Shown here in pieces: positions 1 to 8,898 of a stretch of 64,000 bases of DNA. The DNA comes from VAZQ01 sp963702695 (GTDB taxonomy: Bacteria > Pseudomonadota > Alphaproteobacteria > Rhizobiales > Xanthobacteraceae). The stretch lies in contig CAVPDS010000002.1 of NCBI GenBank assembly GCA_963702695.1, positions 1-64,000 on the forward strand. Reading direction: 5' to 3'. The notes beneath the pieces were generated by a model, which saw only the letters and a program-made list of their open reading frames with translations, had not been told where the DNA came from and ran no database searches. Position numbers and translations under genes: made by a program. Position 1 is the first letter of the stretch; every line of letters starts with the position of its first letter.

Positions 1-233
1 ACACGTGGTTATGATTTTTCCAGGGGTTAGCCGCGTCATTCCGTGGCATAGCAGCATCGATTACAGGCACCAGCCATGTCGGCTTTCATCGGGTGCGGAC
101 AACGGCCGCCTCCCTATTGGCGCCGCTTTGGGCCACAACCGGACTCCCTGTTTGACAGCTATTACCGCGCGAATTACCATTGTAGTACCAACCAACGGAG
201 GAAAGAAATTAGTCACAAGGGAGGGAACTGGTC

Positions 234-1373
234 ATGCGGCGATCACTGGACCGGCGAAGCTTTCTCCGACATTCATGTTTGTTTGGCGGTTCGCTGCTGA
301 CGTGCAGCATTCCGCTCAATCAGTCCGCCGACGGCGCGGACGCTCGAATCGATGTGCCGACAATCGATGAGCTGACCATTCGCGAGATTACCGATACTGC
401 TCACGACCTTTTCCTTCGACCGATCGAGGCGCCTGGTCTGGTTGTTCGCCGCACGGGCATTCCGGAAGCTCCGCAAGGAAAGACGCTGGAAAGTGAGTGG
501 GGCTTGGCATTGCACTTGGAGTCGCGCAAGGGCCAGGAGTCGCGCCGTTACCTGCTCGATTTCGGATTTACCCCGAACGTATACGCCAACAACGTTGAGC
601 TCCTGAAAATCGATGTGAGCCGGATAGACGCGCTGATCATCAGCCATGGTCATTACGATCACATCGGTGGTCTCATGGGGTTCCTGGAAGCCTACCGACC
701 GCGCATGCGCAAGGGACTGCGCCTGTACACCGGCGGAGAGGACAACTTCTGCAGGCGCTTCGGCCGCAATCCGGATGGCAGCTTCGCGAATTTCGGCATT
801 CCGTTCGACCGCGACAGACTGCGGGCGTTGGAGGTCGAGCCGGTGCTGTCGGAAATGCCCATCGTCGTGGAAGGGCACGCCTTCACGACGGGCGCAGTGC
901 CGCGCACCAGCATCGAGCGCGTGTTGCCGAACACATGGGTGGCATATGGCGTGGAGAATAAGCTGGGCTGCGATACCAACTCCTACATGACTCACCATTT
1001 CACGGCTGAGGAGCTCGTCGGCAAGCCCGTACCCGATCAGCACTGGCACGAGCACGCGACCTGTTTCAGGTTGGGCGATCGCGGGCTTGTCGTGATCAGC
1101 TCATGCGGCCACGCCGGCATCATCAATACGCTCAGGCGCGCTCAGGAAGTCAGCGGCACAAACAAGATCTACGCGCTAGTGGGCGGCTTCCACCTCGCGC
1201 CTGCCCCGGATGATTACCTGAAACAAGTGATGGCAGAGCTGAAGAAGTTCGATATCGCCCATGTCATGCCAATGCACTGCAGCGGGCAGAACTTCATCGA
1301 CTTGGCCAAACAAGAGGTTCCCGAGAAGCTGGTGCTATGCGGGACGGGAAGCAGCTTCACGTTCACCGCCTAG
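234..1373 (+). CDS. Tat-exported metallo-beta-lactamase-fold hydrolase (COG1237-like)
   Basis: A 379-residue protein. The N-terminus has a twin-arginine-type signal (RRSFLRHS followed by a hydrophobic stretch), so export of a folded metalloprotein is likely. The metal-binding motif HGHYDH lies near residues 137-142 within ISHGHYDHIGG, and later histidines sit in SCGHAG and MHCSG. Spacing and sequence resemble the MBL subgroup named after dihydropterin-ribofuranosylaminobenzene phosphate synthase (COG1237). Substrate cannot be deduced. The ATG at 234 follows a GGGAGGG ribosome site. Base composition is less GC-rich than the flagellar genes further on. It stands alone, with tRNA-Val downstream on the other strand. 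Confidence 0.85.
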   Translation: MRRSLDRRSFLRHSCLFGGSLLTCSIPLNQSADGADARIDVPTIDELTIREITDTAHDLFLRPIEAPGLVVRRTGIPEAPQGKTLESEWGLALHLESRKGQESRRYLLDFGFTPNVYANNVELLKIDVSRIDALIISHGHYDHIGGLMGFLEAYRPRMRKGLRLYTGGEDNFCRRFGRNPDGSFANFGIPFDRDRLRALEVEPVLSEMPIVVEGHAFTTGAVPRTSIERVLPNTWVAYGVENKLGCDTNSYMTHHFTAEELVGKPVPDQHWHEHATCFRLGDRGLVVISSCGHAGIINTLRRAQEVSGTNKIYALVGGFHLAPAPDDYLKQVMAELKKFDIAHVMPMHCSGQNFIDLAKQEVPEKLVLCGTGSSFTFTA

Positions 1374-1403
1374 CGCCTTCCCGATCTCGCCCCACTGGGG
1401 CGA

Positions 1404-1586
1404 TCAGCCATCTAGGATCGTTCCCTTCCGTTCGGGTTCGGCGATAATCTCGCCATCGGTGAAGCCGTAATTCTCGCGAAGCCGAGCGGCGACGTAATAG
1501 GTGAGTGCCGAGCGCGAGCCGTCGCCGATCTTATAATTCTCTGACACCCATTTAGTGGCAGTCTTACAGGCAGTCCAGACCTTCAA
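1404..1586 (-). CDS. Small hypothetical protein or gene remnant beside tRNA-Val
   Basis: Open frame of 60 residues from a TTG at 1586; the frame is open back to a stop just beyond the 3' end of the tRNA. The protein is mixed and charged (for example KIGDGSRSALTYYVAARLRE), not the Arg/Ser-rich composition of antisense shadow frames. It lies directly downstream of tRNA-Val on the same strand, a classic position for integrated elements, so it may be the tail of a lost gene. No family recognised and no clear ribosome site. Confidence 0.35.
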   Translation of the reverse strand: MKVWTACKTATKWVSENYKIGDGSRSALTYYVAARLRENYGFTDGEIIAEPERKGTILDG

Positions 1587-1615
1587 GAAACCCTTGTAAA
1601 TGCGGGGCTAAAAAG

Positions 1616-1690
1616 TGGTGGGCGCTGTAGGGATTGAACCTACGACCTCTCCCGTGTGAAGGGAACGCTCTCCCGCTGAGCTAAGCGCCC
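1616..1690 (-). tRNA. tRNA-Val (anticodon CAC)
   Basis: The reverse strand folds as a full cloverleaf: 7-bp acceptor stem (GGGCGCT pairing with AGCGCCC), D arm GCTC/GAGC, anticodon stem TTCCC/GGGAG around loop TTCACAC, and T arm GTAGG-TTCAATC-CCTAC. The anticodon CAC reads the valine codon GUG. The discriminator is A and the CCA end is encoded in the DNA. Confidence 0.96.
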
Positions 1691-1798
1691 GGGAGAGCGA
1701 GGATTTAAGGCAGGGGCCGGAGAAGTCAAGCGAGTGGCCGGCTGATCCTGACAGGCCGTCACCCTCGACTTTTGCAGAGCCGATCCAAAGACGTAAAT

Positions 1799-1819
1799 TG
1801 GCCGGGACAAGCCCGGCCA
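1799..1819. repeat. Intergenic palindrome, family A
   Basis: Perfect hairpin TGGCCGGG-ACAAG-CCCGGCCA. The same or nearly the same sequence recurs at 32331, 40055 and 47961, always between genes. It lies just downstream of the coiled-coil protein gene and could end its transcript, although no T-run follows. Confidence 0.8.
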
Positions 1820-1857
1820 TAACGATGCGGATCGGTCGCGGCCTGTTGCCGGTGATC

Positions 1858-3162
1858 TCAGCCGGGCTGCGGCACCGCCGAGGCGCGGGTTTGCAGTGCG
1901 CGGATGCGGTCCGCGAGCGTGCCGCGGCTTTCGCCCCCGGTGGCGAGGGCAGGGAAGAGCGACTCGCCGCTCCCGTGCGACGTGCGGGCGGTCTCGCCGA
2001 GGATCGTGTTGATCGGCGAGGCCGGACCTTCCAGCGCGCTGGTCAGGCGCGCGACTTCGGCGGCGACGTCGTTGATGCGCTCGCGCAGAACCGCATTTTC
2101 CATGCGCTCCGAGTGCCAGCTCGACTCGGCCTGCCGCTTCATTCCTGCGATCTCGCGCTGCAATTGCTCGCGCTCGTCCTGGGCGAGCCGGAGCTGACCC
2201 TCGACCAGCGCCTTCTCGGCGCGCAGGCTTTCGGTGGTGACGCGCAGCCCGCTGTAGGCTTCCGCCAGTTCGGCGCGCAGGTCGGTTTCGCTCTTACGCG
2301 CGGTGGATGCGAGGTTGAGAAGCTGGTCGGACGAATATTCGCGCTCCGCCAGGAAACGCCCCTGTTCGTCGAGCCGGGCGCTAACCTCCTGGACGCGGCG
2401 GCCGAGGATTTCGGCCTCCGTGGTCTGTGCGACGAGCTGGCGCTCGAGCTCGGCGGCGCGGTCGCGGAATGTCTGCGACCGCTCGCGCTCGGCCGCAAGA
2501 TCCACCAGCGCGGCCGCGAGGTCGGTGCTTTCGCGGGCGAGCCGGTCCTGCAGCTCGCGGGCTTCCTTCTCGTAGCTTTCGATCTGGCCCTTGAGCACTT
2601 CGGTCTGTGCGCGAATCGCGACCAGCTCGACCCGCTGGCTGTCGACCGTGACCGAGGATTCGGTGTGTTTGGCCGTCAATGCCTCGATCTCGGCGCGCGC
2701 GCGGGCAAGCTCCAGTTGGAGTTTGTTTCGCGTTTCCGCCAAAGCCTGCTCGACGGTTTGCAGCGCGCTGGTCCTGGCCTCGAGCTCCTGCGTCGTGCCG
2801 GTGAACTGCTCGTTGATTTCCTTGTCCCGCGTTTCGAACGCGAACAACTGTTCCGTCTTCTCGCCGAGCTCGAGCTTGAGGCGGCCGATCGCCTCGGTCT
2901 TCTTGCCGATTTCGGCGAGCTGAGTCGTGGTCTTCGCCTTCAACTGCTCGACGCTCATTTCCAGGCGGCGGGTCGACATCGCGAACTCGGCGCGCAGTTG
3001 ATCCTTGTCGGCCTGGATTTCCGCCATCGACATCGGCGTTACGGCTTCCAGCCGCCTGGTGGTGAGCCGCACCGCCCGCGCATGCACGAGCGGAATGATT
3101 CCGATGACCAGCAAGCCCGCAACAAGGAATCCGATCGCCGCGTACATGATCGGTTCGATCAT
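1858..3162 (-). CDS. Membrane-anchored long coiled-coil protein, function unknown
   Basis: A 434-residue protein with one N-terminal membrane helix (about residues 6-27, AAIGFLVAGLLVIGIIPLV). This is followed by some 330 residues of nearly uninterrupted Glu/Gln/Arg/Ala-rich coiled coil, and then a short Gly/Ser/Thr-rich tail. The ATG at 3162 follows a strong GGAGG. The shape recalls RmuC or membrane-tethered structural proteins, but no RmuC nuclease-like domain is present. I do not recognise a named family; a scaffold or cell-envelope role is inference from architecture only. Confidence 0.8.
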   Translation of the reverse strand: MIEPIMYAAIGFLVAGLLVIGIIPLVHARAVRLTTRRLEAVTPMSMAEIQADKDQLRAEFAMSTRRLEMSVEQLKAKTTTQLAEIGKKTEAIGRLKLELGEKTEQLFAFETRDKEINEQFTGTTQELEARTSALQTVEQALAETRNKLQLELARARAEIEALTAKHTESSVTVDSQRVELVAIRAQTEVLKGQIESYEKEARELQDRLARESTDLAAALVDLAAERERSQTFRDRAAELERQLVAQTTEAEILGRRVQEVSARLDEQGRFLAEREYSSDQLLNLASTARKSETDLRAELAEAYSGLRVTTESLRAEKALVEGQLRLAQDEREQLQREIAGMKRQAESSWHSERMENAVLRERINDVAAEVARLTSALEGPASPINTILGETARTSHGSGESLFPALATGGESRGTLADRIRALQTRASAVPQPG

Positions 3163-3307
3163 CGATTACGCCTCCTACACTGAATTTTTACCACAATGGC
3201 ACGCCCGCCGGGGCGCTGCCAGCGCCTCGCGCGATTAACCTAAATTGCCGGAGAAACAATAGGAATCGCCGCGCTGCCGGGGATGCGGCGAGGCGCGCAG
3301 GCCGGGC

Positions 3308-3877
3308 TCAGAACGGGTTCCAGGTCGGCGCGTCGGTAAACTTGAGATAGCCCACGGCCGCGCCCAGGCGAAAGCCGAGGCCGGCGCGGATCGGCACCAC
3401 GATGATGTTGCTGGCGGTCAGCGCCGTCATGCCAAAGCCGCCAATGAAATAGGCCGAGCCCTCGATGCCGCCGAAGCGCTGGTAGATCGCGTTCGTGGTG
3501 GGGAGACTATAGACCAGCATCATGGTGCGGGCGCCTTCGCCGCCAAAATCCCAGCCGACCGAGGGACCCTGCCAGAACACGCGCAGGTCACCGGCGTTCT
3601 TGGTGTAAAGGGTGCCTTCGCCATAGCGCAGCCCCGCCACGAAAGCGCCACCGCCTTCCTGTCCCAGCACGTAGCCGTTCGGCTGCCCCCAGTTGCTGAC
3701 GGCCCTCTCGATCACGCTGGCAAGGCCGCGCGAGACGGTGCCGAAGAACTGATGACCGGCATTGATGAGTTCGAGCGGTGAATATTGTGGCGGCGGCGCA
3801 TTCTGCGCCGAGGCCATCACCAGACCCAACCCGGCGAAGCCGAGTACGAATGCAATAGCTCGCACGAAGGCGCGCAT
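3308..3877 (-). CDS. eipA: EipA-like periplasmic envelope integrity protein (DUF1134)
   Basis: A 189-residue protein from the ATG at 3877 (GGAG six bases upstream; a TTG at 3892 would add five residues). It has a signal peptide ending near ASAQ. The remainder is typical DUF1134: a Gly-rich segment GQEGGGAFVAGLRYGEG, then WDFGGEGARTMMLVYSLP and FGMTALTASNIIVVPIRAG. The Brucella member, EipA, is a periplasmic beta-barrel needed for cell-envelope stress resistance. The gene symbol rests on family resemblance. It is monocistronic, oriented like the coiled-coil gene but about 145 bp away from it. Confidence 0.82.
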   Translation of the reverse strand: MRAFVRAIAFVLGFAGLGLVMASAQNAPPPQYSPLELINAGHQFFGTVSRGLASVIERAVSNWGQPNGYVLGQEGGGAFVAGLRYGEGTLYTKNAGDLRVFWQGPSVGWDFGGEGARTMMLVYSLPTTNAIYQRFGGIEGSAYFIGGFGMTALTASNIIVVPIRAGLGFRLGAAVGYLKFTDAPTWNPF

Positions 3878-3977
3878 CGGCTGCTCCGTCAAGATTGGCG
3901 ATCAGGCATTGGTTGGCTTAACCCCGCGCTCACCAGCATAGCCTAGCTTTGCGGCGCAAACGCAACCAAATCAGCAC

Positions 3978-4511
3978 ATGTTCGTCAATACTATGACAGT
4001 ACGGCGGCAGCAACGAAATCCCCGGTCCGCGAAATGGGCAAAATTTGTCCCAATTCTCGTCCTCATAATGGGAGGGATTGCGGCGCTGGCGTCGTCGGCG
4101 CTGGTCGATGCCGCAACGACGGAACTGATCGTTGTCGACCGTCATACCGGTCTCGCGATCAGCGGCTTTGATCCCGTGGCCTATTTCACCGATGCGGCGC
4201 CGCGGCTCGGCCTGGGCAACTTCGAGTACGAGTTTGCCGGGGTGGTCTGGCGCTTCCACAACCAGGGCAATCGCGCGGCCTTCATGGCCGATCCCAAGGT
4301 CTATATGCCGCAGTTCGGCGGTTACGATCCGGTGGCGGTCGTGCGCGGCGTCAGTGTGCCGGGAGATCCGCGGCTGTGGCTGGTGAACCGCCAGCGGCTC
4401 TATTTGTTCGATGCGCCCGATGCGCGGGAAGCCTTTGCGGCCAATCCCGACGGCGTCGCAGCCGCTGCCGAGCGTCATTGGGCGTCGGTCGTGCGCACTT
4501 TATCGCCTTGA
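3978..4511 (+). CDS. YHS-domain membrane or secreted protein
   Basis: A 177-residue protein with one N-terminal hydrophobic segment (about residues 24-45), either a signal peptide or an anchor. A YHS-type domain follows, with GLAISGFDPVAYFTD, YEFAGVVWRFHNQGNRAAF and PKVYMPQFGGYDP. YHS domains are thought to bind metal ions, but the role of this group is unknown. Start choice is uncertain (3978 or 3993; no good ribosome site). Its last 12 bases overlap the end of the convergent cysQ gene. Confidence 0.8.
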   Translation: MFVNTMTVRRQQRNPRSAKWAKFVPILVLIMGGIAALASSALVDAATTELIVVDRHTGLAISGFDPVAYFTDAAPRLGLGNFEYEFAGVVWRFHNQGNRAAFMADPKVYMPQFGGYDPVAVVRGVSVPGDPRLWLVNRQRLYLFDAPDAREAFAANPDGVAAAAERHWASVVRTLSP

Positions 4512-5396
4512 CCCTTTGCGCGAGGCGATCAGGTCGAGCCGCGTCGCTGCGGCGCGGTCGCCCCAGGCAATGAAGCCCGGCACCAGAAATCGTCCGTCGC
4601 GGCGGCCGTAGGGCAGGGGAGCGCCATCGGGGGTCGTGATCTTTCCGCCGGCGCTCGTGAGGATCGCATCGCCGGCAGCGACATCCCATTCGTGCGTGGG
4701 CGAGAGCCGTGGGTAGATGTCGGCGCCGCCTTCCGCGACGTAGCAGAATTTGACCGCCGATCCGCACACCAGCCGCTCGGTCACCGGCAGCCGCGCCAGC
4801 AGGGCTTGCGTGTGCGGATCGAGATGCGAGCGGCTGACGGTGGCAACGATGCCGCGCTCCGGCCAGGGCCGGGTGCGAATCACGGCCCGTTCGGAGGCCG
4901 CGCTCGCCGGCGCTCCCGGGTCGAGGCGCAGACGCTCCGCACCGTCGGGCACGGCACGCCAGATCAATCCATGCGCCGGCGCCGAAATGATGCCGAGGAC
5001 CGGCCGGCCCGCGCAAACGATCGCCAGATTGATGGCGAACTCGTCCCGGCCGGCGACGAGTTCGCGCGTGCCGTCGACCGGGTCGACCAGGACAAAGGTA
5101 TCGGCGAGCGAATCCTCCGACGTGCAGCCGCCCTCCTCCGACACGATCGGGATGCCGGGCAGCAGGCGCGCGACCCCCGCCACGATCACGGCCTCGGAGG
5201 CGTGATCAGCAGCCGTGACCGGCGACCGGTCGGGCTTGGTTTGGGTATGCAGTGCCTGCGCGCGGATCGTGAGGACCGCCGCCGCCGCCCGCGACACGAG
5301 AGTGGTGAGCTCGTCGAGAAAATGTGCGGAGAGCAGGTTGTCCAAACCATCCTCGTGGCGTTTGCCTTGGCAGAGCACGCGCGCGCGGTGTATCAC
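4500..5396 (-). CDS. cysQ: 3'(2'),5'-bisphosphate nucleotidase CysQ
   Basis: Inositol-monophosphatase-fold phosphatase. Visible motifs are SEEGG, DPVDGTREL (metal ligands and catalytic loop) and WDVAAGDAIL near the C-terminus, in the usual order. CysQ removes 3'-phosphoadenosine 5'-phosphate produced by sulfate assimilation. The longest frame gives 298 residues. Homology appears to begin near residue 21 (LSAHFLDELTTL), so the true start may be a TTG or CTG around 5333-5345. Convergent with the YHS gene, 12 bp overlap. Paralogous SuhB-type phosphatases are the main alternative, but TREL after DPVDG favours CysQ. Confidence 0.88.
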   Translation of the reverse strand: MIHRARVLCQGKRHEDGLDNLLSAHFLDELTTLVSRAAAAVLTIRAQALHTQTKPDRSPVTAADHASEAVIVAGVARLLPGIPIVSEEGGCTSEDSLADTFVLVDPVDGTRELVAGRDEFAINLAIVCAGRPVLGIISAPAHGLIWRAVPDGAERLRLDPGAPASAASERAVIRTRPWPERGIVATVSRSHLDPHTQALLARLPVTERLVCGSAVKFCYVAEGGADIYPRLSPTHEWDVAAGDAILTSAGGKITTPDGAPLPYGRRDGRFLVPGFIAWGDRAAATRLDLIASRKGSRR

Positions 5397-5480
5397 ACCG
5401 GCCCGAGGGCGCCACGGTGAGTCGCGCCCGGCATCTCACGAAGTTCCGCGTTCCCGCAGCTGCTCACCGGAGACCGCTTC

Positions 5481-6170
5481 ATGTCCGGACCTGCCACTGC
5501 CGCCGCTATCGCTGCTGAACCGCTGCCGGCGCCCACGCCCGTCACCCTCGATGGCATCGACCTCGCCGCGCTCCTGTGTTCGCGCGTCTGTCACGACCTG
5601 ATCAGCCCGGCTGGGGCCATCGTCAATGGCCTGGAGGTGCTGGAGGAGGAAGGGGGCGACCAGGAGACCAAGAAATTCGCGCTCGAGCTAATCAAAAAGA
5701 GCGCCAGAACAGCCTCCGCGCGGCTGCAGTTCTGCCGTCTGGCCTTCGGCGCGGCCGGCTCAATCACTGCCCAGATCGATACCGGCGATGCTGAGACGGT
5801 GGCGCGCGGCTTTGTCGAGGACGGCAAGACCAAGCTCACCTGGAACCTGGCGCGCGCCTTCTTGCCCAAAAACCGGGTCAAGCTTCTCCTCAACATGCTC
5901 ATCATTGCCGGGCAGACGATCCCGCGCGGCGGCGTCCTCACCGTCGATCCGATCGGGACCGGCGAGACCATGAGTTTCCGCATCACATCGGCGGGCCAGA
6001 ATGCGAGGATGGCGCAGGCGATACCGGCGCTCCTTTCGGGAGCGTCCGAGGGCGGGACGATCGATGCCCACGTCATCCAGCCCTATTACACCGGTCTGCT
6101 CGCTCGGGTCTGCGGGCTCACGGTAACGCTCACCGCCGAGGGCGATGGCGTCGTGGTGGCGGCACGCTGA
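5481..6170 (+). CDS. chpT: Histidine phosphotransferase ChpT
   Basis: A 229-residue protein. CHDLISPAGAIVNGLE places the phosphorylated histidine at residue 38. The C-terminal half is a degenerate ATPase-like fold without ATP-binding motifs, as in ChpT. In Caulobacter and Brucella this protein relays phosphate from the hybrid kinase CckA to CtrA and CpdR, controlling cell cycle and motility. It sits upstream of the chemotaxis operon and about 10 kb from ctrA, as in many Hyphomicrobiales. A palindrome separates it from cheA. Confidence 0.93.
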   Translation: MSGPATAAAIAAEPLPAPTPVTLDGIDLAALLCSRVCHDLISPAGAIVNGLEVLEEEGGDQETKKFALELIKKSARTASARLQFCRLAFGAAGSITAQIDTGDAETVARGFVEDGKTKLTWNLARAFLPKNRVKLLLNMLIIAGQTIPRGGVLTVDPIGTGETMSFRITSAGQNARMAQAIPALLSGASEGGTIDAHVIQPYYTGLLARVCGLTVTLTAEGDGVVVAAR

Positions 6171-6193
6171 AAGCCGTTCCGTTCGATGACTGG

Positions 6194-6223
6194 CGTCATT
6201 GCCGGGACGAGGCGGCAATGACG
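6194..6223. repeat. Intergenic palindrome between chpT and cheA
   Basis: Inverted repeat with 10-base arms CGTCATTGCC and GGCAATGACG around a short GC-rich loop. It shares the CGTCATTGCCGGG core with the longer elements at 20299 and 39984, so it is a shortened member of the same repeat group. Confidence 0.75.
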
Positions 6224-6385
6224 ACCCCGGGGCTGTGTTCCGCGCCGCATTGACTAATGGAATCCTAACACACCCGCGCAAGTCGCTCTTCCGCAACTAA
6301 AATTAAACTGTTTGGCAACAGAGTGACGGGGCTGCCGACAGGCGCCGGACGGGCCGCCTTCGCTGGCGCGAGGGCTTGCGCTCCG

Positions 6386-8890
6386 ATGGACGAACTGCTG
6401 CGGGATTTCTTGACCGAGACGAACGAGAGCCTCGACGTCGTTGACGTCGAGCTTGTGCGGTTCGAGCAGGATCCGAACAACGCCAAGATCCTCGCCAACA
6501 TCTTTCGCCTCGTCCACACCATCAAGGGCACCTGCGGCTTTCTGGGACTGCCGCGGCTGGAAGCGCTCACCCACGCCGCCGAAGCGCTGATGGACAAGTT
6601 CCGCGACGGTATGCCGGTCACGCGCGACGCCGTCAGCCTAATCCTCGCGACCATCGACCGGATCAAGGCGCTGCTCGATGAGCTCGAGCGCACGCAGGTG
6701 GAGCAGCCCGGCGACGACAAGGACCTCATCGACCGGCTCGACCGCATGGTCGAGCGCGTGATGGCGCCGGTGTCGACGCCGGCGGATGAGAAGCTTCCCG
6801 CCGCCAGGATTGCCGCGCCAGCGGCGAGCGGCAAAGTCGAACGCGACGAAGAAGGCCGGATCGCCGGCCAGTCGATCCGCGTGAGCGTCGACACGCTCGA
6901 AAGCCTGATGATCACCGTCTCGGAGCTCGTTCTCACGCGCAACCAGCTTCTGGAGATCGTGCGCCAGCACGCGGAATCCGAGTTCAAGGCGCCGTTGCAG
7001 CGGCTCTCGACCGTGACCGCCGAGTTGCAGGAAGGCGTCATGAAGACGCGCATGCAGCCGATCGGCAACGCCTGGCAGAAGCTGCCGCGGATCGTGCGCG
7101 ACCTCTCGACCGACCTGGGCAAGCCGATCGAGTTCGAGATGCACGGCGCTGAAACCGAGCTCGACCGTCAACTGCTCGACATCATCAAGGACCCGCTCAC
7201 CCACATGGTCCGCAATTCCTGCGACCATGGGCTTGAAATGCCGGCGGAACGCCGCGCCGCCGGCAAGGCGGAAAAAGGCACGGTCCGTCTCAGCGCCCGC
7301 CACGAGGGCGGCCACATCATCATCGAGGTCGCTGACGATGGCCGCGGCCTCGACACCGCACGTATCAAGACGAAGGCGGTCGCGCGCGGGCTTGCCTCCG
7401 AAGCCGAGATCGAAAAGCTCTCGGAAGCGCAAATCCATCAGTTCATCTTCGCGCCCGGCTTCACCACCGTCGACACCGTGACGAACGTCTCGGGCCGCGG
7501 CGTCGGGCTCGATGTCGTGCGCAGCAACATCGACCAGATCGGCGGCACGATCGACGTGAAGTCGAGCGGCGCGCGTGGCACCACCTTCGTCATCAAGATC
7601 CCGCTCACGCTCGCAATCGTCTCCGCACTGATCGTGGAAGCCGCGGGCGACCGGTTCGCGATTCCGCAGCATGCGGTGGTCGAACTGGTGCGGGTGCGCG
7701 CCAATTCCGAACATCGGATCGAGCGGATCAAGGATGCGGCGGTGCTGCGGCTGCGCCACAGCCTGCTGCCGCTCGTTCAGTTGAAGTCGCTGCTGCAGAT
7801 CGGCGAGCCCGATGATGCCGGCGAGAACGGCTTCATCGTCGTGATCCAGGTCGGCAGCCAGAATTTCGGCGTTGTGGTCGACGGTGTCTTCCATACCGAA
7901 GAGATCGTGGTGAAGCCGATGTCGCGGAAGCTTCGCCATATCCCCTTGTTCTGCGGCAACACGATCCTGGGCGACGGCGCGGTGATCATGATCATCGACC
8001 CGAATGGTCTCGCTCACACCATCGGGGGCGCCGTGCGGGCGCAGCAGGCGGCCGAGGACGAACGCGCGGCCGAACGCAAGGTGGAAGAAGCGAAAACCGA
8101 ATCGCTTCTGGTGTTCCGCGCTGGTTCGCCGCATCCCAAAGCCGTGCTGCTCTCCCTCGTCACCCGGCTCGAAGAGATCGACGTCAGATCGATCGAAATG
8201 TCGAGCGGGCGCCCGATGGTGCAATATCGCGGCCAGCTCATGCCGCTGGTGCCCGCCGACGCGGATGCGCGCATCAAGCAGAGCGGCACACAGCCGCTGC
8301 TGGTGTTCTCCGATGGCGGCCGCTCGATGGCGCTCATGGTCGACGAGATCGTCGACATCGTCGAGGAACGGCTCGATATCGCGCTCGCGAGCGCGCAGCC
8401 GGGCGTGCTCGGCAGCGCGGTCATCAAGGGACAGGCGACCGAGGTCATCGACGTCGGTCATTTCCTGCCGCTCGCGTTCGAGGACTGGCTGTGGACGACG
8501 CCGTCCTCGGTGGCGCGTCGGTCTCTGTTGCTGGTCGATGATGCGCCGTTCTTTCGCAACATGCTGAGCCCGGTGCTGAAGGCTGCGGGCTATGCCGTGA
8601 CCAGCGTCGGCTCGGGCGAGGATGCATTGGCCGCGCTGCAGAGCGGCCGCCCCTTCGACGTGCTGGTCACCGACATTGAAATGCCGGGCATGAGCGGGTT
8701 CGATCTCGCGTCGGCGGTGCGCAACGATCCGCGCATGGCGGCGCTGCCGATCATCGGATTGTCCGGATTGCTCTCGCCGGATGCGATGGAGCGCGGACGC
8801 AAGGCCGGTCTGCGCGACTACGTCACCAAGTTCGATCGCCAGGGCCTGATCGCGGCGCTCAAGGAGCGCTCGGCGGATCTGGCGGCATAG
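6386..8890 (+). CDS. cheA: Chemotaxis histidine kinase CheA with C-terminal receiver
   Basis: An 834-residue kinase from the ATG at 6386 (MDELLRDFLTETNESL). Domains in order: HPt with phospho-His44 (HTIKGTCGFLGL); dimerisation helices; HATPase with GRGLD and GRGVGLDVV; a CheW-like regulatory domain; a second CheW-like domain; and a REC domain (about 711-830) with Asp763 in DIEMPG. CheA autophosphorylates in response to chemoreceptor arrays and phosphorylates CheY and CheB. The extra receiver probably acts as a phosphate sink or feedback device. First gene of cheA-cheW-cheY-cheB-cheR. Confidence 0.95.
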   Translation: MDELLRDFLTETNESLDVVDVELVRFEQDPNNAKILANIFRLVHTIKGTCGFLGLPRLEALTHAAEALMDKFRDGMPVTRDAVSLILATIDRIKALLDELERTQVEQPGDDKDLIDRLDRMVERVMAPVSTPADEKLPAARIAAPAASGKVERDEEGRIAGQSIRVSVDTLESLMITVSELVLTRNQLLEIVRQHAESEFKAPLQRLSTVTAELQEGVMKTRMQPIGNAWQKLPRIVRDLSTDLGKPIEFEMHGAETELDRQLLDIIKDPLTHMVRNSCDHGLEMPAERRAAGKAEKGTVRLSARHEGGHIIIEVADDGRGLDTARIKTKAVARGLASEAEIEKLSEAQIHQFIFAPGFTTVDTVTNVSGRGVGLDVVRSNIDQIGGTIDVKSSGARGTTFVIKIPLTLAIVSALIVEAAGDRFAIPQHAVVELVRVRANSEHRIERIKDAAVLRLRHSLLPLVQLKSLLQIGEPDDAGENGFIVVIQVGSQNFGVVVDGVFHTEEIVVKPMSRKLRHIPLFCGNTILGDGAVIMIIDPNGLAHTIGGAVRAQQAAEDERAAERKVEEAKTESLLVFRAGSPHPKAVLLSLVTRLEEIDVRSIEMSSGRPMVQYRGQLMPLVPADADARIKQSGTQPLLVFSDGGRSMALMVDEIVDIVEERLDIALASAQPGVLGSAVIKGQATEVIDVGHFLPLAFEDWLWTTPSSVARRSLLLVDDAPFFRNMLSPVLKAAGYAVTSVGSGEDALAALQSGRPFDVLVTDIEMPGMSGFDLASAVRNDPRMAALPIIGLSGLLSPDAMERGRKAGLRDYVTKFDRQGLIAALKERSADLAA

Positions 8891-8898
8891 GAATACAC

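Noticed and set aside
1608..1820. 70-codon frame covering the tRNA
   Set aside because: It runs across the tRNA-Val cloverleaf on the same strand; tRNA evidence is decisive.
6638..8461. 607-codon open frame on the minus strand
   Set aside because: Antisense shadow of cheA; no protein-like motifs or ribosome site.
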